This document shows positions 8,919-17,807 of a stretch of DNA of 53,103 nucleotides, in pieces; position 1 is the first letter of the stretch; each line of letters begins with the position of its first letter. A model generated the notes under the pieces. It had not been told where the DNA came from, ran no database searches, and saw only the letters and a program-made list of their open reading frames with translations. Source of the stretch: Candidatus Rokuibacteriota bacterium (GTDB taxonomy: Bacteria > Methylomirabilota > Methylomirabilia > Rokubacteriales > CSP1-6); contig QHSL01000044.1 in NCBI GenBank assembly GCA_003220435.1, positions 1 through 53,103 of the forward strand, read 5' to 3'. The position numbers were made by a program, and so were the translations under genes.

Positions 8919-10353
8919 GGAGCGCCAGGAGCACGGAGAGCGAGGCCATCAAATTATCCGCCGCATGCGCCGCGATCGACGGCAGCAGGCTGCCGGTCCG
9001 CTCGTACGCCCACGCCCACAGCAGCCCGCTCCAGAAGACCGCGCCGAAGCCGAGCAGGCCGTAGCCGTGGGCGATCGCGAAGATCCCGGCGCTCAGGAGC
9101 GCGGCCACGGGCACGCCGAAGCGCCGGCGAAAGGCCGCGAACACGAGCCCGCGGAACACGATCTCCTCGAACACCGGGGTGAGAACGACCGTGTCGAGGA
9201 TCGACAGCCCGACGATGGCGGGCGCGCCCCACGCCAGCTCACGATCGAACCACTCGGTCCAGTGCGCGGAGAGCCCGAGGCGTCGCCCGGCCAGGTCGAC
9301 CGCGACGCCGCCGAGCTGACCGAGCGAGAGCACCGCCAGGAACACGAACGGGAGGCGGCGTGCGCCGCCGGCAGCGGGCACCAGCCCGAGACCGCTGCCG
9401 AAGGGCAGGCCGGACGGCTCGAGCAGCCCGCGCCGGGCCAGCAGGAGGACGGGAAGAAACGCGGCGTTGGTGGCCACGGCGATCGCCACCCGCGCGAACG
9501 GTCGATCGGGTCCCGAGAACGTGTAGAAGTAGAGCGCGGTAAGGGTGATGGCGCCGAGCGCACCGCCGCGAATGAGGACCACGGCGCCCTCGCGTCCCCG
9601 CCACGGCGGCGGGAGCACGACCGCGCCGATGCGCCCGAGCGCGCCGCGCCGCCGGGCGAGCCGGATCAGGATCAAGATCCCGGCCACGAGCAAAGCCAGC
9701 TCGACCACGGTCATCACGCGCGAGCGGTTCAGCAGCCGGCTCGACCGGGCGACCTGCGCCGCCGTTGCGCCGGCCAGCAGCTCGGCGTCGCCGACGCGCG
9801 CCGCCACGCGCGCGGCGATGCGGTCCCGGAACCAGCCGGGCTCGAGCCCTTCGGCGAGCGTCTCGTCATCGAGAGTCGCCGCGTCACCGGTATCCACCGG
9901 CTCCTCCAGATAGGCGCCGGCGACGAGCCGCGAGAACGCCGGCAGGGGCTCGGGGCGGCGCGCCCACTCGTCGACGCGACGCTGCACGCTCGCCAGGCGG
10001 CCGGTCTCGCCCTCGAGGATGGCCAGGTGCAGGTCGACCGCCGGATCGAACGACGCGGCCGCCAGCTCTTCGTACCAGCCGAGCGCCTCGGCGACGTCGG
10101 CCGCGCGATCGCTCAGCAGCAGGCGATAGACGGATCGCTCCCACGCCGGCGCGCGCTCGATGCCCTCGTCGAGGTCCATCGTCCGTCCCACCACCAGCGC
10201 CAGCGCGCGCTCGGGCTCCACCATCTCCTCGACGCGCGAGCCGCCGTACTGGAGCCACGCCATGAACCCGAGGAACACGACGAGGACGACGGCGGAAAGG
10301 GTGGTGAGAACCCCGACATGTTGCCTCTCGACGGGCGCCGGAACGCTATCCAT
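8911..10353 (-). CDS. CPBP family intramembrane glutamic endopeptidase (Rce1/CAAX-like)
   Basis: From the ATG at 10353 the protein has 480 residues; an upstream ATG at 10389 would add 12. One N-terminal membrane segment (GVLTTLSAVVLVVFLGFMAW) is followed by a soluble alpha-helical region of about 170 residues rich in acidic and Arg residues, then several membrane helices. The CPBP catalytic motifs are complete: EEIVFRG (Glu396, Glu397, Arg401), His429 in FAIAHG, and His463/Asn467 in AAHAADNL. Members are membrane metal-independent proteases or maturases, and the substrate is unknown. It is divergent from ku, about 54 bp apart, and overlaps ligD, placing it inside an NHEJ locus. Confidence 0.88.
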   Translation of the reverse strand: MDSVPAPVERQHVGVLTTLSAVVLVVFLGFMAWLQYGGSRVEEMVEPERALALVVGRTMDLDEGIERAPAWERSVYRLLLSDRAADVAEALGWYEELAAASFDPAVDLHLAILEGETGRLASVQRRVDEWARRPEPLPAFSRLVAGAYLEEPVDTGDAATLDDETLAEGLEPGWFRDRIAARVAARVGDAELLAGATAAQVARSSRLLNRSRVMTVVELALLVAGILILIRLARRRGALGRIGAVVLPPPWRGREGAVVLIRGGALGAITLTALYFYTFSGPDRPFARVAIAVATNAAFLPVLLLARRGLLEPSGLPFGSGLGLVPAAGGARRLPFVFLAVLSLGQLGGVAVDLAGRRLGLSAHWTEWFDRELAWGAPAIVGLSILDTVVLTPVFEEIVFRGLVFAAFRRRFGVPVAALLSAGIFAIAHGYGLLGFGAVFWSGLLWAWAYERTGSLLPSIAAHAADNLMASLSVLLALRV

Positions 10354-10407
10354 GGGAGAGCCCATGCCTGCGCGCATCATAGAGAGCATCGTGCTATCGT
10401 GCAAACC

Positions 10408-11274
10408 ATGGCGCCGCACTCCGTGGGCTCGGGCACGATCTCGTTCGGCCTGGTCTCGATCCCGATCCGGCTCTACACCGCCGCGTCGTCGGCCAACGTG
10501 TCTTTCAACCTCCTCCACGCCAAGTGCGGCTCGCGCATCAAGCAGCAGACGTTTTGCACGACGTGCAACGAGGTCGTCGATCGCGCGAGCCTCGTGCGCG
10601 GCTACGAATTCGCCAAGGACCAGTACGTGCGGGTCAGCGATGAGGAGCTGAAGTCGCTCGAGGGCGAGACCTCGAAGGTCATCGACATCGCCGAGTTCGT
10701 CCCGCTCGCGTCGGTCGACCCGATCTACTTCGAGAAGACGTACTACCTCGGACCCGACAAGGGCGGCGACAAGGCGTACCGGCTCCTCGCCGACGCGATG
10801 GAGAAGAACTCGCGGGTCGCGCTGGCCAAGTTCGTGATGCGCGGCAAGGAGAGCCTCGTCCTCGTCCGGCCCGCCAAGGGCGGTCTCATGCTTCACACGA
10901 TGTACTTCGCCGACGAGGTGCGGGACTTCGGCGAGATCGACCGCGGCCAGTCGGCGAAGATCAAGCCCGGCGAGCTCGAGCTGGCGCTCCAGCTCATCGA
11001 CGGGCTCTCGAACGACGAATTCAATGCCGAGCAGTACCAGGACGAGTACCGCCAGCGCGTGCTCGGCCTGATCGACCAGAAGGTCGAGGGCAAGGAAGTG
11101 ACCGCCGTCGGCCCTCAGGTCCAGCGCGCCCAGGTCATCGACCTGATGGAGGCGCTCAAGGAGAGCCTCGCCAAGCGCGTCGCTTCCGGCGAGAAGAAGC
11201 CGCTGGCGAAGGCCAAGCGCGAGGCCGCCCCCGCCCCGGCTGCCCCGAAGCGCGCCCAGGCCGCGAAGAAGTAG
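10408..11274 (+). CDS. ku: Ku protein, DNA end-binding factor of NHEJ
   Basis: This 288-residue prokaryotic Ku homodimer subunit starts SVGSGTISFGLVSIPIRLYT and has the core beta-barrel motifs (KQQTFCTTCNEVVDR, YEFAKDQYVRVSDEEL, SLEGETSKVIDIAEF). Near residues 235-260 is a helix-rich region (QVQRAQVIDLMEALKESL). The C-terminal tail is Lys/Ala-rich, as in other bacterial Ku proteins, and probably contacts DNA or LigD. It would thread onto broken DNA ends and recruit LigD. It is encoded divergently from the CPBP protease-ligD unit with a very short shared promoter region. The ATG at 10408 matches the usual N-terminus; upstream in-frame sequence is antisense of the neighbour. Confidence 0.97.
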   Translation: MAPHSVGSGTISFGLVSIPIRLYTAASSANVSFNLLHAKCGSRIKQQTFCTTCNEVVDRASLVRGYEFAKDQYVRVSDEELKSLEGETSKVIDIAEFVPLASVDPIYFEKTYYLGPDKGGDKAYRLLADAMEKNSRVALAKFVMRGKESLVLVRPAKGGLMLHTMYFADEVRDFGEIDRGQSAKIKPGELELALQLIDGLSNDEFNAEQYQDEYRQRVLGLIDQKVEGKEVTAVGPQVQRAQVIDLMEALKESLAKRVASGEKKPLAKAKREAAPAPAAPKRAQAAKK

Positions 11275-11280
11275 CGCTCC

Positions 11281-11362
11281 CTCGGCCGCCGGGCGGCCTC
11301 ACCGCCTACTACTCTCCGACCTTGAAGTGTCGGCTCGGCCGCTGGGCGGCCTCACCTCCTAC
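11281..11362. repeat. Two-copy 29-bp direct repeat with GC hairpins after ku
   Basis: The unit CTCGGCCGCCGGGCGGCCTC (first 20 bases) starts at 11281 and recurs with few changes at 11334. Each copy contains the near-palindrome GGCCGCC-G-GGCGGCC. There is no U-tract, so it is not a classical terminator, but the hairpins sit at the 3' end of ku and before the pyruvate dehydrogenase operon. No gene is seen in the 11275-11417 gap. Confidence 0.6.
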
Positions 11363-11417
11363 GACCATTTCGCCCGCCCGGCGGCGCGCGAGTTAGAATG
11401 AATTCGGGTCTGCTGGC

Positions 11418-12560
11418 ATGCCCAGAATCGCGCTCGAGCCTCGGTTCCAGGTCGAGTACCTGTCGGTGCTCGACAGCGACGGCAACCTCGACACCGCGCT
11501 CGAGCCCAAGCTCTCCGATAATGACCTCAAGTCACTCTATCGCGCCATGCTGCTCGGCCGCCGGCTCGACGAGCGGATGGTGCGCCTGCAGCGCCAGGGA
11601 CGGGTCGGCACGTTCGCGCCGATCAAGGGGCAGGAAGCCTCCCAGATCGGCAGTGCCTTCACCCTGCGCCGGAGCGACTGGATGGTGCCGTCGTTCCGGG
11701 AGACCGCCGCGATGGTCTGGCGCGGATGGCCGATCGACAAGCTCCTGCACTTCTTCGCCGGTCGTCTCGAAGGCGGCCAGCCGGCGCCCGACCAGCACGA
11801 CCTGCCGATCACGATCCCCGTCGCGACCCAGTTGCCCCACGCGGTGGGCCTCGCCTACGCGGTCCAGTACCGCGGCGACGACGCGGTGGTCATGGCGTAC
11901 TTCGGCGACGGCGCGACCTCCGAGGGCGACTTCCACGAGGCGCTGAACTTCGCCGGCGTGTGGCACGTCCCGGTGGTGTTCGTGTGCCAGAACAACCAGT
12001 GGGCGATCTCGGTGCCGCTCAAGAAGCAGACCCACTCCCGCACGATCGCCCAGAAGGCGCTGGCGTACGGGCTGCCGGGCCTCCAGGTGGACGGCAACGA
12101 CCTCCTCGCCGTCTACGCGGCCGCGCGCGAGGCGGTGGACCGGGCGCGCGCCGGCGACGGCCCGACCCTGATCGAATGTGTCACCTATCGCCTCGGCGTC
12201 CATACGACCGCCGACGACCCGACCAAGTACCGCGCCGAGGAAGAAGTGCGGATGTGGGAGCAGAAGGACCCGTTGACGCGTTTCCGCGCCTACCTCGAGA
12301 AGCGCGACCTCGTCGAGGTCGGGCTCGAGCAGCGCATCGACGATGAGATCGCCGAGGCCGTGCGCCGCTTCGAGGCCACGCCGCCCGCCGATCCGCTCAC
12401 GATGTTCGATCACGTCTACGCCGCGCCGCCGCCCGGGCTGCTGGCGCAGCGCGACGAGATGGCCGCCCGCGAGCGGTCCGCCCCGGCGCCCGCCGGCCCA
12501 GAGCCGGCGGCGCCGCCGGACGCGACGCCGATGCGCGGCCAGCGGCGGACACGGCGCTGA
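11418..12560 (+). CDS. pdhA: Pyruvate dehydrogenase E1 component, alpha subunit
   Basis: This 380-residue alpha subunit belongs to the thiamine-diphosphate-dependent alpha2beta2 E1 type. It shows the phosphate-binding and TPP signature YFGDGATSEGDFHEALNF with the closing CQNNQW. The segment HSRTIAQKALAYGLPGLQVDGND and the Bacillus-type N-terminus fit pyruvate rather than branched-chain specificity, although that is family inference. It decarboxylates the 2-oxo acid and passes the acyl group to lipoyl-E2. The tail (about 350-380) is Ala/Pro/Arg-rich and probably disordered. It is first in a four-gene operon encoding the whole complex, with pdhB 2 bp downstream. Confidence 0.93.
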   Translation: MPRIALEPRFQVEYLSVLDSDGNLDTALEPKLSDNDLKSLYRAMLLGRRLDERMVRLQRQGRVGTFAPIKGQEASQIGSAFTLRRSDWMVPSFRETAAMVWRGWPIDKLLHFFAGRLEGGQPAPDQHDLPITIPVATQLPHAVGLAYAVQYRGDDAVVMAYFGDGATSEGDFHEALNFAGVWHVPVVFVCQNNQWAISVPLKKQTHSRTIAQKALAYGLPGLQVDGNDLLAVYAAAREAVDRARAGDGPTLIECVTYRLGVHTTADDPTKYRAEEEVRMWEQKDPLTRFRAYLEKRDLVEVGLEQRIDDEIAEAVRRFEATPPADPLTMFDHVYAAPPPGLLAQRDEMAARERSAPAPAGPEPAAPPDATPMRGQRRTRR

Positions 12561-12562
12561 CC

Positions 12563-13543
12563 ATGGCGAAGCTGAACATGGTCAAGGCCCTCAACCTGGC
12601 GCTCCTCGAGGAGATGGAGCGCGACAACGACGTGCTCGTCCTGGGCGAAGACGTCGGCGTCGACGGCGGGGTCTTCCGCGTGACCGACGACCTGCAGCGG
12701 AAGTTCGGCTCGCAGCGCGTGATCGACAGCCCGCTCGCCGAGGCGGCGATCATCGGCACCGCCGTCGGGATGGCGCTCTACGGCCTCAAGCCGGTCTGCG
12801 AGATCCAGTTCTCCGGCTTCGCGTTCCAGTGCTTCCACCAGATCGAGAACCACTGCGCGCGTTACCGCATGCGCTCCCAGGGACGCTTCCACATTCCGAT
12901 GGTGATTCGCATGCCGTACGGGGGCGGCGTCCGGGCCCTCGAGCACCACTCGGAGTCGGAGGAGCAGTTCTACGCTCACATCCCCGGGCTGAAGATGGTG
13001 ATCCCGTCGGGACCGCGCACCGCCCGCGGCCTCCTTGCCGCGGCCATCCGTGATCCCGACCCGGTGATCTTCTTCGAGGCCAAGGCGCTCTACCACGCCG
13101 CCAAGGAAGAGGTGCCGGACGAGAGCGAAGCGCTCCCGATCGGCCGCGCCCAGGTCGCGCGCGAGGGGGACGCCCTCACGCTGGTCGCCTACGGTGCCAT
13201 GCTCCGCGTGGCCCTCGAGGCCGCGGACGTCCTCCTGGCGGAGGACGGCGCCCGCGTGGAGGTGATCGATCTGCTCACGATCTCGCCGCTCGACCGCGAG
13301 GCGCTCGTGACGTCGGTCAAGAAGACCGGGCGCGCCGTGGTCGTGCACGAGGCGCCCCGGAGCTTCGGGCCAGGCGCCGAGATCGCGGCCTCGATCATGG
13401 ACGGCGCGTTCCTCTCGCTCGAGGCGCCGATCCGCCGGGTGACCGCGCACGACGTGCCGTTCGCCGGCTTCGCCCGCGAGAAGGCGAACGTGCCCGACGG
13501 GCCGCGCGTGGTCGCCGCCGTCCGCGAGACCCTCGCGTTCTGA
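12563..13543 (+). CDS. pdhB: Pyruvate dehydrogenase E1 component, beta subunit
   Basis: This 326-residue partner of the alpha subunit starts KLNMVKALNLALLEEMERDN and contains VLGEDVGVDGGVFRVTDDLQ with the conserved Glu that activates TPP. The PLAEAAIIGTAVGMALYGLK and EIQFSGFAFQCFHQI stretches, and the C-terminal transketolase domain (VEVIDLLTISPLDREAL), complete the protein. It binds the second half of the cofactor site in the alpha2beta2 heterotetramer. Its ATG lies 2 bp after the pdhA stop and the E2 gene starts 13 bp downstream. Confidence 0.95.
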   Translation: MAKLNMVKALNLALLEEMERDNDVLVLGEDVGVDGGVFRVTDDLQRKFGSQRVIDSPLAEAAIIGTAVGMALYGLKPVCEIQFSGFAFQCFHQIENHCARYRMRSQGRFHIPMVIRMPYGGGVRALEHHSESEEQFYAHIPGLKMVIPSGPRTARGLLAAAIRDPDPVIFFEAKALYHAAKEEVPDESEALPIGRAQVAREGDALTLVAYGAMLRVALEAADVLLAEDGARVEVIDLLTISPLDREALVTSVKKTGRAVVVHEAPRSFGPGAEIAASIMDGAFLSLEAPIRRVTAHDVPFAGFAREKANVPDGPRVVAAVRETLAF

Positions 13544-13556
13544 GGCAAGCTGGCCC

Positions 13557-14891
13557 ATGCCCCGCCCCTTCGCGCTGCCCGATCTCGGCGAAGGACTGAC
13601 CGAAGCCGAGATCGTCAAGGTGCTCGTCGGCGAGGGTGACGTCGTCGCGGAGGACGCGCCGCTGCTCGAGGTCGAGACCGACAAAGCCACGGTGGAGATC
13701 CCGTCGCCATTCGGCGGGCGCGTGGCGACCATCCACGTTCAGCCCGGGCAAACCGTGAAGGTCGGTCAGGTCCTGGTCACGTTCGACGACACGGGCGCGC
13801 CGGCTCCCGGCGGTACCAGCCGGTCACGGTTTGCCGCGACGGGCGCCCCTGCGAGGCGCGCCCCCTCCACGGCCTCGACACCGGCGGCGGCCCCAGCCGG
13901 CACGAGCGCCGGGCCGGTGCCCGCCACGCCGGCGACGCGGCGGCTGGCCCGAGAGCTCGGGGTCGATTTGCGCGGCGTCCGGGCGACGGGACCCGCGGGG
14001 CGCGTGACCGATGAGGACGTGCGCGCCGCTGCGGGCCCAGCCGCGCCGCCTTCACCCGCGTCGGCGGCGGGCGCCGGTCCCGAGCGGGTCGCGGCCGCCC
14101 AGCGGCTCGCGGCGGAGCGTCCGCGCGCCGCCAGGCCGCTGGCGCCGATCGGGGTCGAGCCGCCGCCGCTGCCGAGGTTCGAGCAGTGGGGCCCGGTCGA
14201 GCGGCAGCCGCTCTCCCACCTGCGCCGCACCATCGCCGAGCGCATGGCGCTTTCGGCCACGCTGATCCCGCACGTGACCCACTTCGACCGCGCCGACATC
14301 ACCGAGCTCGACGCGATCGTCCGCCGTTCGGTGGAGCCGGCACGCCAGCGTGGCCTCGTGCTCACCCTGACGAGCTTTCTCCTGAAGGCGGCCGCGCTCG
14401 CGCTCAGGGAACACCCGCAGTTCAACGCGAGCCTGGACGGCGCCGCCGGTGAGCTGATCCTCAAACGCTACTACCACCTCGGTGTCGCGGTGGCGACCGA
14501 GCGCGGGCTGATCGTCCCGGTCATCCGCGACGTCGACACGAAGCCGCTCGTGGAGCTGCAGCGGGAGCTCGCGACGCTCGCCCAGCGTGTCCGCGCGGGC
14601 AAGGCGACACTCGACGACCTGCGCGGCGGGACGTTCACGATCACCAACATCGGCGCGCTCGGCGGCACCGGCGCGATCCCGATCATCAACTACCCCGAAG
14701 CGGCCATTCTCGGCGTGGCGCGCGCCCGCGAAGAGCCCGTCGTGCGCGAGGGCCGGATCGAGGCGCGGACCCTCCTGCCGATCTCGCTCACGTTCGACCA
14801 CCGCGTCGCCGACGGCGCCGACGGCGCGCGCTTCGCGGCGGCCATCGTGCGCCGCCTCGAGCGTCCGGAGCAGCTGCTCCTCGACTGGTGA
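13557..14891 (+). CDS. pdhC: Dihydrolipoamide acyltransferase, E2 component of pyruvate dehydrogenase
   Basis: This 444-residue E2 has one lipoyl domain (residues 1-80, lipoylated Lys43 in EVETDKATVEIPSP). An Ala/Pro/Thr-rich hinge follows, then a peripheral-subunit-binding domain (about 122-158, ATRRLARELGVDL and GPAGRVTDEDV), a second flexible hinge and the catalytic core (about 215-444). The active-site motif is DHRVADG (His415, Asp419). It moves acetyl groups from E1 to CoA and forms the structural core of the complex. It lies between the E1 genes and the E3 gene, as expected for a complete operon. Confidence 0.94.
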   Translation: MPRPFALPDLGEGLTEAEIVKVLVGEGDVVAEDAPLLEVETDKATVEIPSPFGGRVATIHVQPGQTVKVGQVLVTFDDTGAPAPGGTSRSRFAATGAPARRAPSTASTPAAAPAGTSAGPVPATPATRRLARELGVDLRGVRATGPAGRVTDEDVRAAAGPAAPPSPASAAGAGPERVAAAQRLAAERPRAARPLAPIGVEPPPLPRFEQWGPVERQPLSHLRRTIAERMALSATLIPHVTHFDRADITELDAIVRRSVEPARQRGLVLTLTSFLLKAAALALREHPQFNASLDGAAGELILKRYYHLGVAVATERGLIVPVIRDVDTKPLVELQRELATLAQRVRAGKATLDDLRGGTFTITNIGALGGTGAIPIINYPEAAILGVARAREEPVVREGRIEARTLLPISLTFDHRVADGADGARFAAAIVRRLERPEQLLLDW

Positions 14892-14904
14892 CCTTCTTGT
14901 GGTG

Positions 14905-16290
14905 ATGGGCGACCTCGTGATCGAGGTGGACGTGGCCGTGGTCGGCGGCGGGCCCGGCGGCTACTCGGCGGCGTTCCGCTGCGCCGAGCTGGGGCTCGAG
15001 ACGGTGATCGTGGACGCCGGCAAGCGGCTCGGCGGCGCCTGTCTCTGGGAGGGCTGCATTCCCTCGAAGGCGCTCTTGCACGTCGCCGCGCTGATCGAGG
15101 ACGCCGCGCGCGCCCGCGAGCTCGGCGTCGAGTTCGGCGAGCCGCGCGTTTCTCTCGATCCGCTCCGTAAGTGGAAGGCCGAGCGGGTCGTCGGCCGGCT
15201 GGCGCGCGGGCTCACGTCGGTCGCGAAGACCAAGGGCGTCGAGGTGATCGGCGGCCGCGCCGTGTTCGAGAGCTCGCGCGAGCTGCGCGTCGAGGGTGAC
15301 CAGCCGCAGAAGATCCGCTTCAAGCACGCGATCGTCGCGACCGGCTCGCTCCCGTCGCGCCCCCCGGGCCTGACGCTCGCGTCCGATCGCATCGTCGACT
15401 CGACGGCCGCGCTCGAGCTGCCGGACGTTCCGGAACGACTGCTCGTGATCGGCGGCGGCTACATCGGTCTCGAGCTCGGTCAAGTCTACGCCTCGCTCGG
15501 CAGCGCGGTCACCGTCGCCGAGATGACCGACGGGCTGTTGCCCGGGCCCGACCGCGACCTCGTCCAGCCGCTCGCGCGCCGGTGCGAGAAGCTCTTCGCG
15601 AAGATCCGGCTGGGCACCAAGGTGACGTCGCTGGCGGAGCGCGGCTCGGCGATCGAGGCTCGCTTCGGCGGCGACGACGTCGAGGCCTTCGACCGCGTCC
15701 TGGTCGCTGTCGGACGCGGGCCGGTCAGCGCGGGGCTGGGGCTCGAGACGACTCGAGCGAGCGCCGACGCGCGCGGCTTCCTCGCGGTCGACGAGCGCTG
15801 CCGTACCGAGGACCCCGCGATCTATGCAGTCGGCGACGTCACCGGCGAGCCGATGCTCGCCCACCGGGCGATGCGCCAGGGCAAGGTCGCCGGCGAGGCG
15901 ATCGCAGGCCGCCCGGCGGCGTTCGACAACGTCGTCGTCCCGGCGGTCGTCTTCACCGATCCCGAGGTCGCCTGGTGCGGGCTCACCGAATCGCAGGCGC
16001 AGCGTGACGGGCGCCGGGTCGAGGTCGCGCGCTTCGCGTGGGCGGCGTCGGGCCGCGCGGCGACCCTCGGCCGCAGCGACGGTGTGACGAAGCTCATCGC
16101 GGACCCCGACACGGGGCGCGTCCTCGGCGCCGGCATCGTGGGGCCGGGTGCCGGAGAGCTGATTGCCGAGGCCGCGCTCGCCGTCGAGGCCGCGCTCACC
16201 GTCGAGGATCTCGCGGCGACGATCCACACCCACCCCACCCTGTCCGAGACGTGGATGGAGGCCGCCGAAGCGCTCCTGCAGCGCCGGTGA
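14905..16290 (+). CDS. lpdA: Dihydrolipoyl dehydrogenase, E3 component
   Basis: From ATG 14905 this flavoprotein has 461 residues. It has the FAD-binding GGGPGGYSAA motif (about 14-23), the redox disulfide Cys46/Cys51 in GGACLWEGCIPSK and the NAD-binding GGGYIGLELGQVY. It also has a second FAD contact (YAVGDVTGEPMLAHRAM) and the C-terminal His-Glu pair in HTHPTLSETW. It reoxidises dihydrolipoamide on E2 with NAD+. It follows pdhC by 13 bp and its stop overlaps the GTG of the next small ORF by 4 bp. Confidence 0.95.
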   Translation: MGDLVIEVDVAVVGGGPGGYSAAFRCAELGLETVIVDAGKRLGGACLWEGCIPSKALLHVAALIEDAARARELGVEFGEPRVSLDPLRKWKAERVVGRLARGLTSVAKTKGVEVIGGRAVFESSRELRVEGDQPQKIRFKHAIVATGSLPSRPPGLTLASDRIVDSTAALELPDVPERLLVIGGGYIGLELGQVYASLGSAVTVAEMTDGLLPGPDRDLVQPLARRCEKLFAKIRLGTKVTSLAERGSAIEARFGGDDVEAFDRVLVAVGRGPVSAGLGLETTRASADARGFLAVDERCRTEDPAIYAVGDVTGEPMLAHRAMRQGKVAGEAIAGRPAAFDNVVVPAVVFTDPEVAWCGLTESQAQRDGRRVEVARFAWAASGRAATLGRSDGVTKLIADPDTGRVLGAGIVGPGAGELIAEAALAVEAALTVEDLAATIHTHPTLSETWMEAAEALLQRR

Positions 16291-16436
16291 CTCCACGCTG
16301 GGCGATCCTCGGCCTCGTGACGCTCGCTCACGGCCAGGGCGGCGGCTACGTGCTGCCGTGGCTCGTCCTGACGGTCGTCGCGGCTGTCGTCGCCCTCACG
16401 CTCCCGCGTTTGGCGCCGCTGGTGCAGCGTAGCTGA
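16287..16436 (+). CDS. Small single-pass membrane protein of 49 residues
   Basis: A GTG overlapping the lpdA stop (GTGA) opens a 49-codon ORF. Residues 22-43 (VLPWLVLTVVAAVVALTLPR) form one clear hydrophobic segment, ending in a short basic tail (VQRS). The 4-bp overlap is the coupling pattern used elsewhere in this window, which supports translation. No family is recognised and a link to pyruvate dehydrogenase is unproven. Confidence 0.5.
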   Translation: MTPRWAILGLVTLAHGQGGGYVLPWLVLTVVAAVVALTLPRLAPLVQRS

Positions 16437-16461
16437 CGCTCGGTTGTGGCAGACTGAGGCG

Positions 16462-17079
16462 GTGAGCACGATCCTCGTGACCGGGTTCGAGCCCTTCGGC
16501 GCGCACGGCGCCAACCCCTCAGAAGGGCTTGCCAAGGCCGTCGATGGGCGCCGGGTCGGCGATCACACCGTTCGCAGCGTCGTGCTGCCCGTGCATCACG
16601 CCGACGCCGCGGATCGGCTGGCACCCATCCTCGACGAGACGAGCCCGGCGGCGGTGCTGCACCTCGGTCTCGCCGACGGACGCGCCCGCGTCGCGCTCGA
16701 GCGCGTGGCCGTGAACGTCATGGACTATCCGTTGCCGGACAACGCGGGCTATCGGGCGAGCGGCGAGCCGTGCGTGACGGGAGGACCGACGGCCTACTTC
16801 GCGACGGTGCCGCTCGCGGCGATGCTGAAGGCGCTCACCGCCGAGGGCATCCCGGCCTATATCTCGAGCACCGCGGGAACCTACCTCTGCAACCAGACGC
16901 TCTACTGGACACTCCACTCCGTGAACGGGCGGCCTCGGCGGCCTGCCGTCGGCTTCGTCCACTTTCCGCTGCTCCCCGCGATGGTGGCCGGCTCAGGGCT
17001 CGAGCAGCCGAGCATGGACTTCCCGCTCATGCTTCGCGCCCTCGAGACGATCCTGGGCGTGATCGCCGGCGACGTGTGA
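16462..17079 (+). CDS. pcp: Pyrrolidone-carboxylate (pyroglutamyl) peptidase
   Basis: From GTG 16462 the protein has 205 residues, close to the family length; TTG 16444 is an alternative start. The peptidase C15 catalytic triad is complete: Glu80 in RVALERVAVN, Cys143 in STAGTYLCNQTLY and His167 in GFVHFPLLP. The N-terminal VTGFEPFG is diagnostic. It removes N-terminal pyroglutamate from peptides in the cytoplasm. The stop overlaps the GTG of the HAD phosphatase gene by 4 bp. Confidence 0.93.
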   Translation: MSTILVTGFEPFGAHGANPSEGLAKAVDGRRVGDHTVRSVVLPVHHADAADRLAPILDETSPAAVLHLGLADGRARVALERVAVNVMDYPLPDNAGYRASGEPCVTGGPTAYFATVPLAAMLKALTAEGIPAYISSTAGTYLCNQTLYWTLHSVNGRPRRPAVGFVHFPLLPAMVAGSGLEQPSMDFPLMLRALETILGVIAGDV

Positions 17080-17798
17080 CGGCCGCTCCGATCGCCGCGC
17101 TGCTGTTCGACCTCGACGACACGCTGCTCGACTACTCCAGCGGCGTCGACGGGAGCTGGGCGGGAGCGTGCCACGCGTGCTGCCCTCAGGCCAGCGTCGA
17201 TCCGGCCGCGCTCCTGGGCGAGCTCGCCGAGACTCGACGGTGGTTCTGGGACGACCCCGAGCGCCATCGGCGGGAGCGTGTGAACATGCTCGGCGCCTGG
17301 CAGCACATCGTGGAATTCGCGCTCGAGCGTCTGGGCTGCGCCGCCCCGGGCCTCGCGGCGGCCGTCGCCGGCGACTTCGCGGCGCGGCGGCGCGAGGGAA
17401 TGCGCCTGTTCCCCGACGCGCTCGAGGTGCTGGAGCATTTCCGAAGGCAAGGCGTGCCGCTGGCGCTCGTCACGAACGGCGACGCGGTCCAGCAGCGGGA
17501 CAAGATCGAGCGCCACGGGCTCGGCCGGTTCTTCGACGCGATCCTGATCGAGGGGGAATTCGGGACGGGCAAGCCCGAGGAAGTCGTGTACCACCACGCG
17601 CTGCAGGCGCTCGGCGCCTCAGCGACGACGGCGTGGATGGTCGGCGATCACCTCGAATGGGACGTGGGCGCACCGCAGCGGCTCGGAGTGCGTGGCGTGT
17701 GGATGGATCGCGAGGGGCGCGGGCTGCCGTCGGGCAGCGTCGTGCGCCCTCATCGAATCATCCGCGCGCTCGACGAGCTGATCGTGCTCGAGCGTTGA
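17076..17798 (+). CDS. HAD superfamily hydrolase (YjjG/Gph-like phosphatase)
   Basis: This 240-residue haloacid-dehalogenase-type enzyme starts at a GTG overlapping the pcp stop. All four HAD motifs are visible: I, FDLDDTLLDY; II, LVTNGD; III, Lys in FGTGKPEE; IV, MVGDHLEWD. The cap inserted after motif I is alpha-helical (subclass I), as in YjjG-like nucleotidases and phosphoglycolate phosphatases. The substrate cannot be read from sequence. Coupling to pcp is only positional. Confidence 0.9.
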   Translation: MTAAPIAALLFDLDDTLLDYSSGVDGSWAGACHACCPQASVDPAALLGELAETRRWFWDDPERHRRERVNMLGAWQHIVEFALERLGCAAPGLAAAVAGDFAARRREGMRLFPDALEVLEHFRRQGVPLALVTNGDAVQQRDKIERHGLGRFFDAILIEGEFGTGKPEEVVYHHALQALGASATTAWMVGDHLEWDVGAPQRLGVRGVWMDREGRGLPSGSVVRPHRIIRALDELIVLER

Positions 17799-17807
17799 GG
17801 CCGCCGA

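Noticed and set aside
7407-9182. Long plus-strand frame opposite ligD
   Set aside because: Antisense of the LigD ligase and phosphoesterase domains; low-complexity translation with no family.
8806-10407. N-terminal extension of Ku by over 500 codons
   Set aside because: The extension is antisense of ligD and the CPBP protease; Ku proteins start at the GSGTISFGLVSIP segment, which matches ATG 10408.
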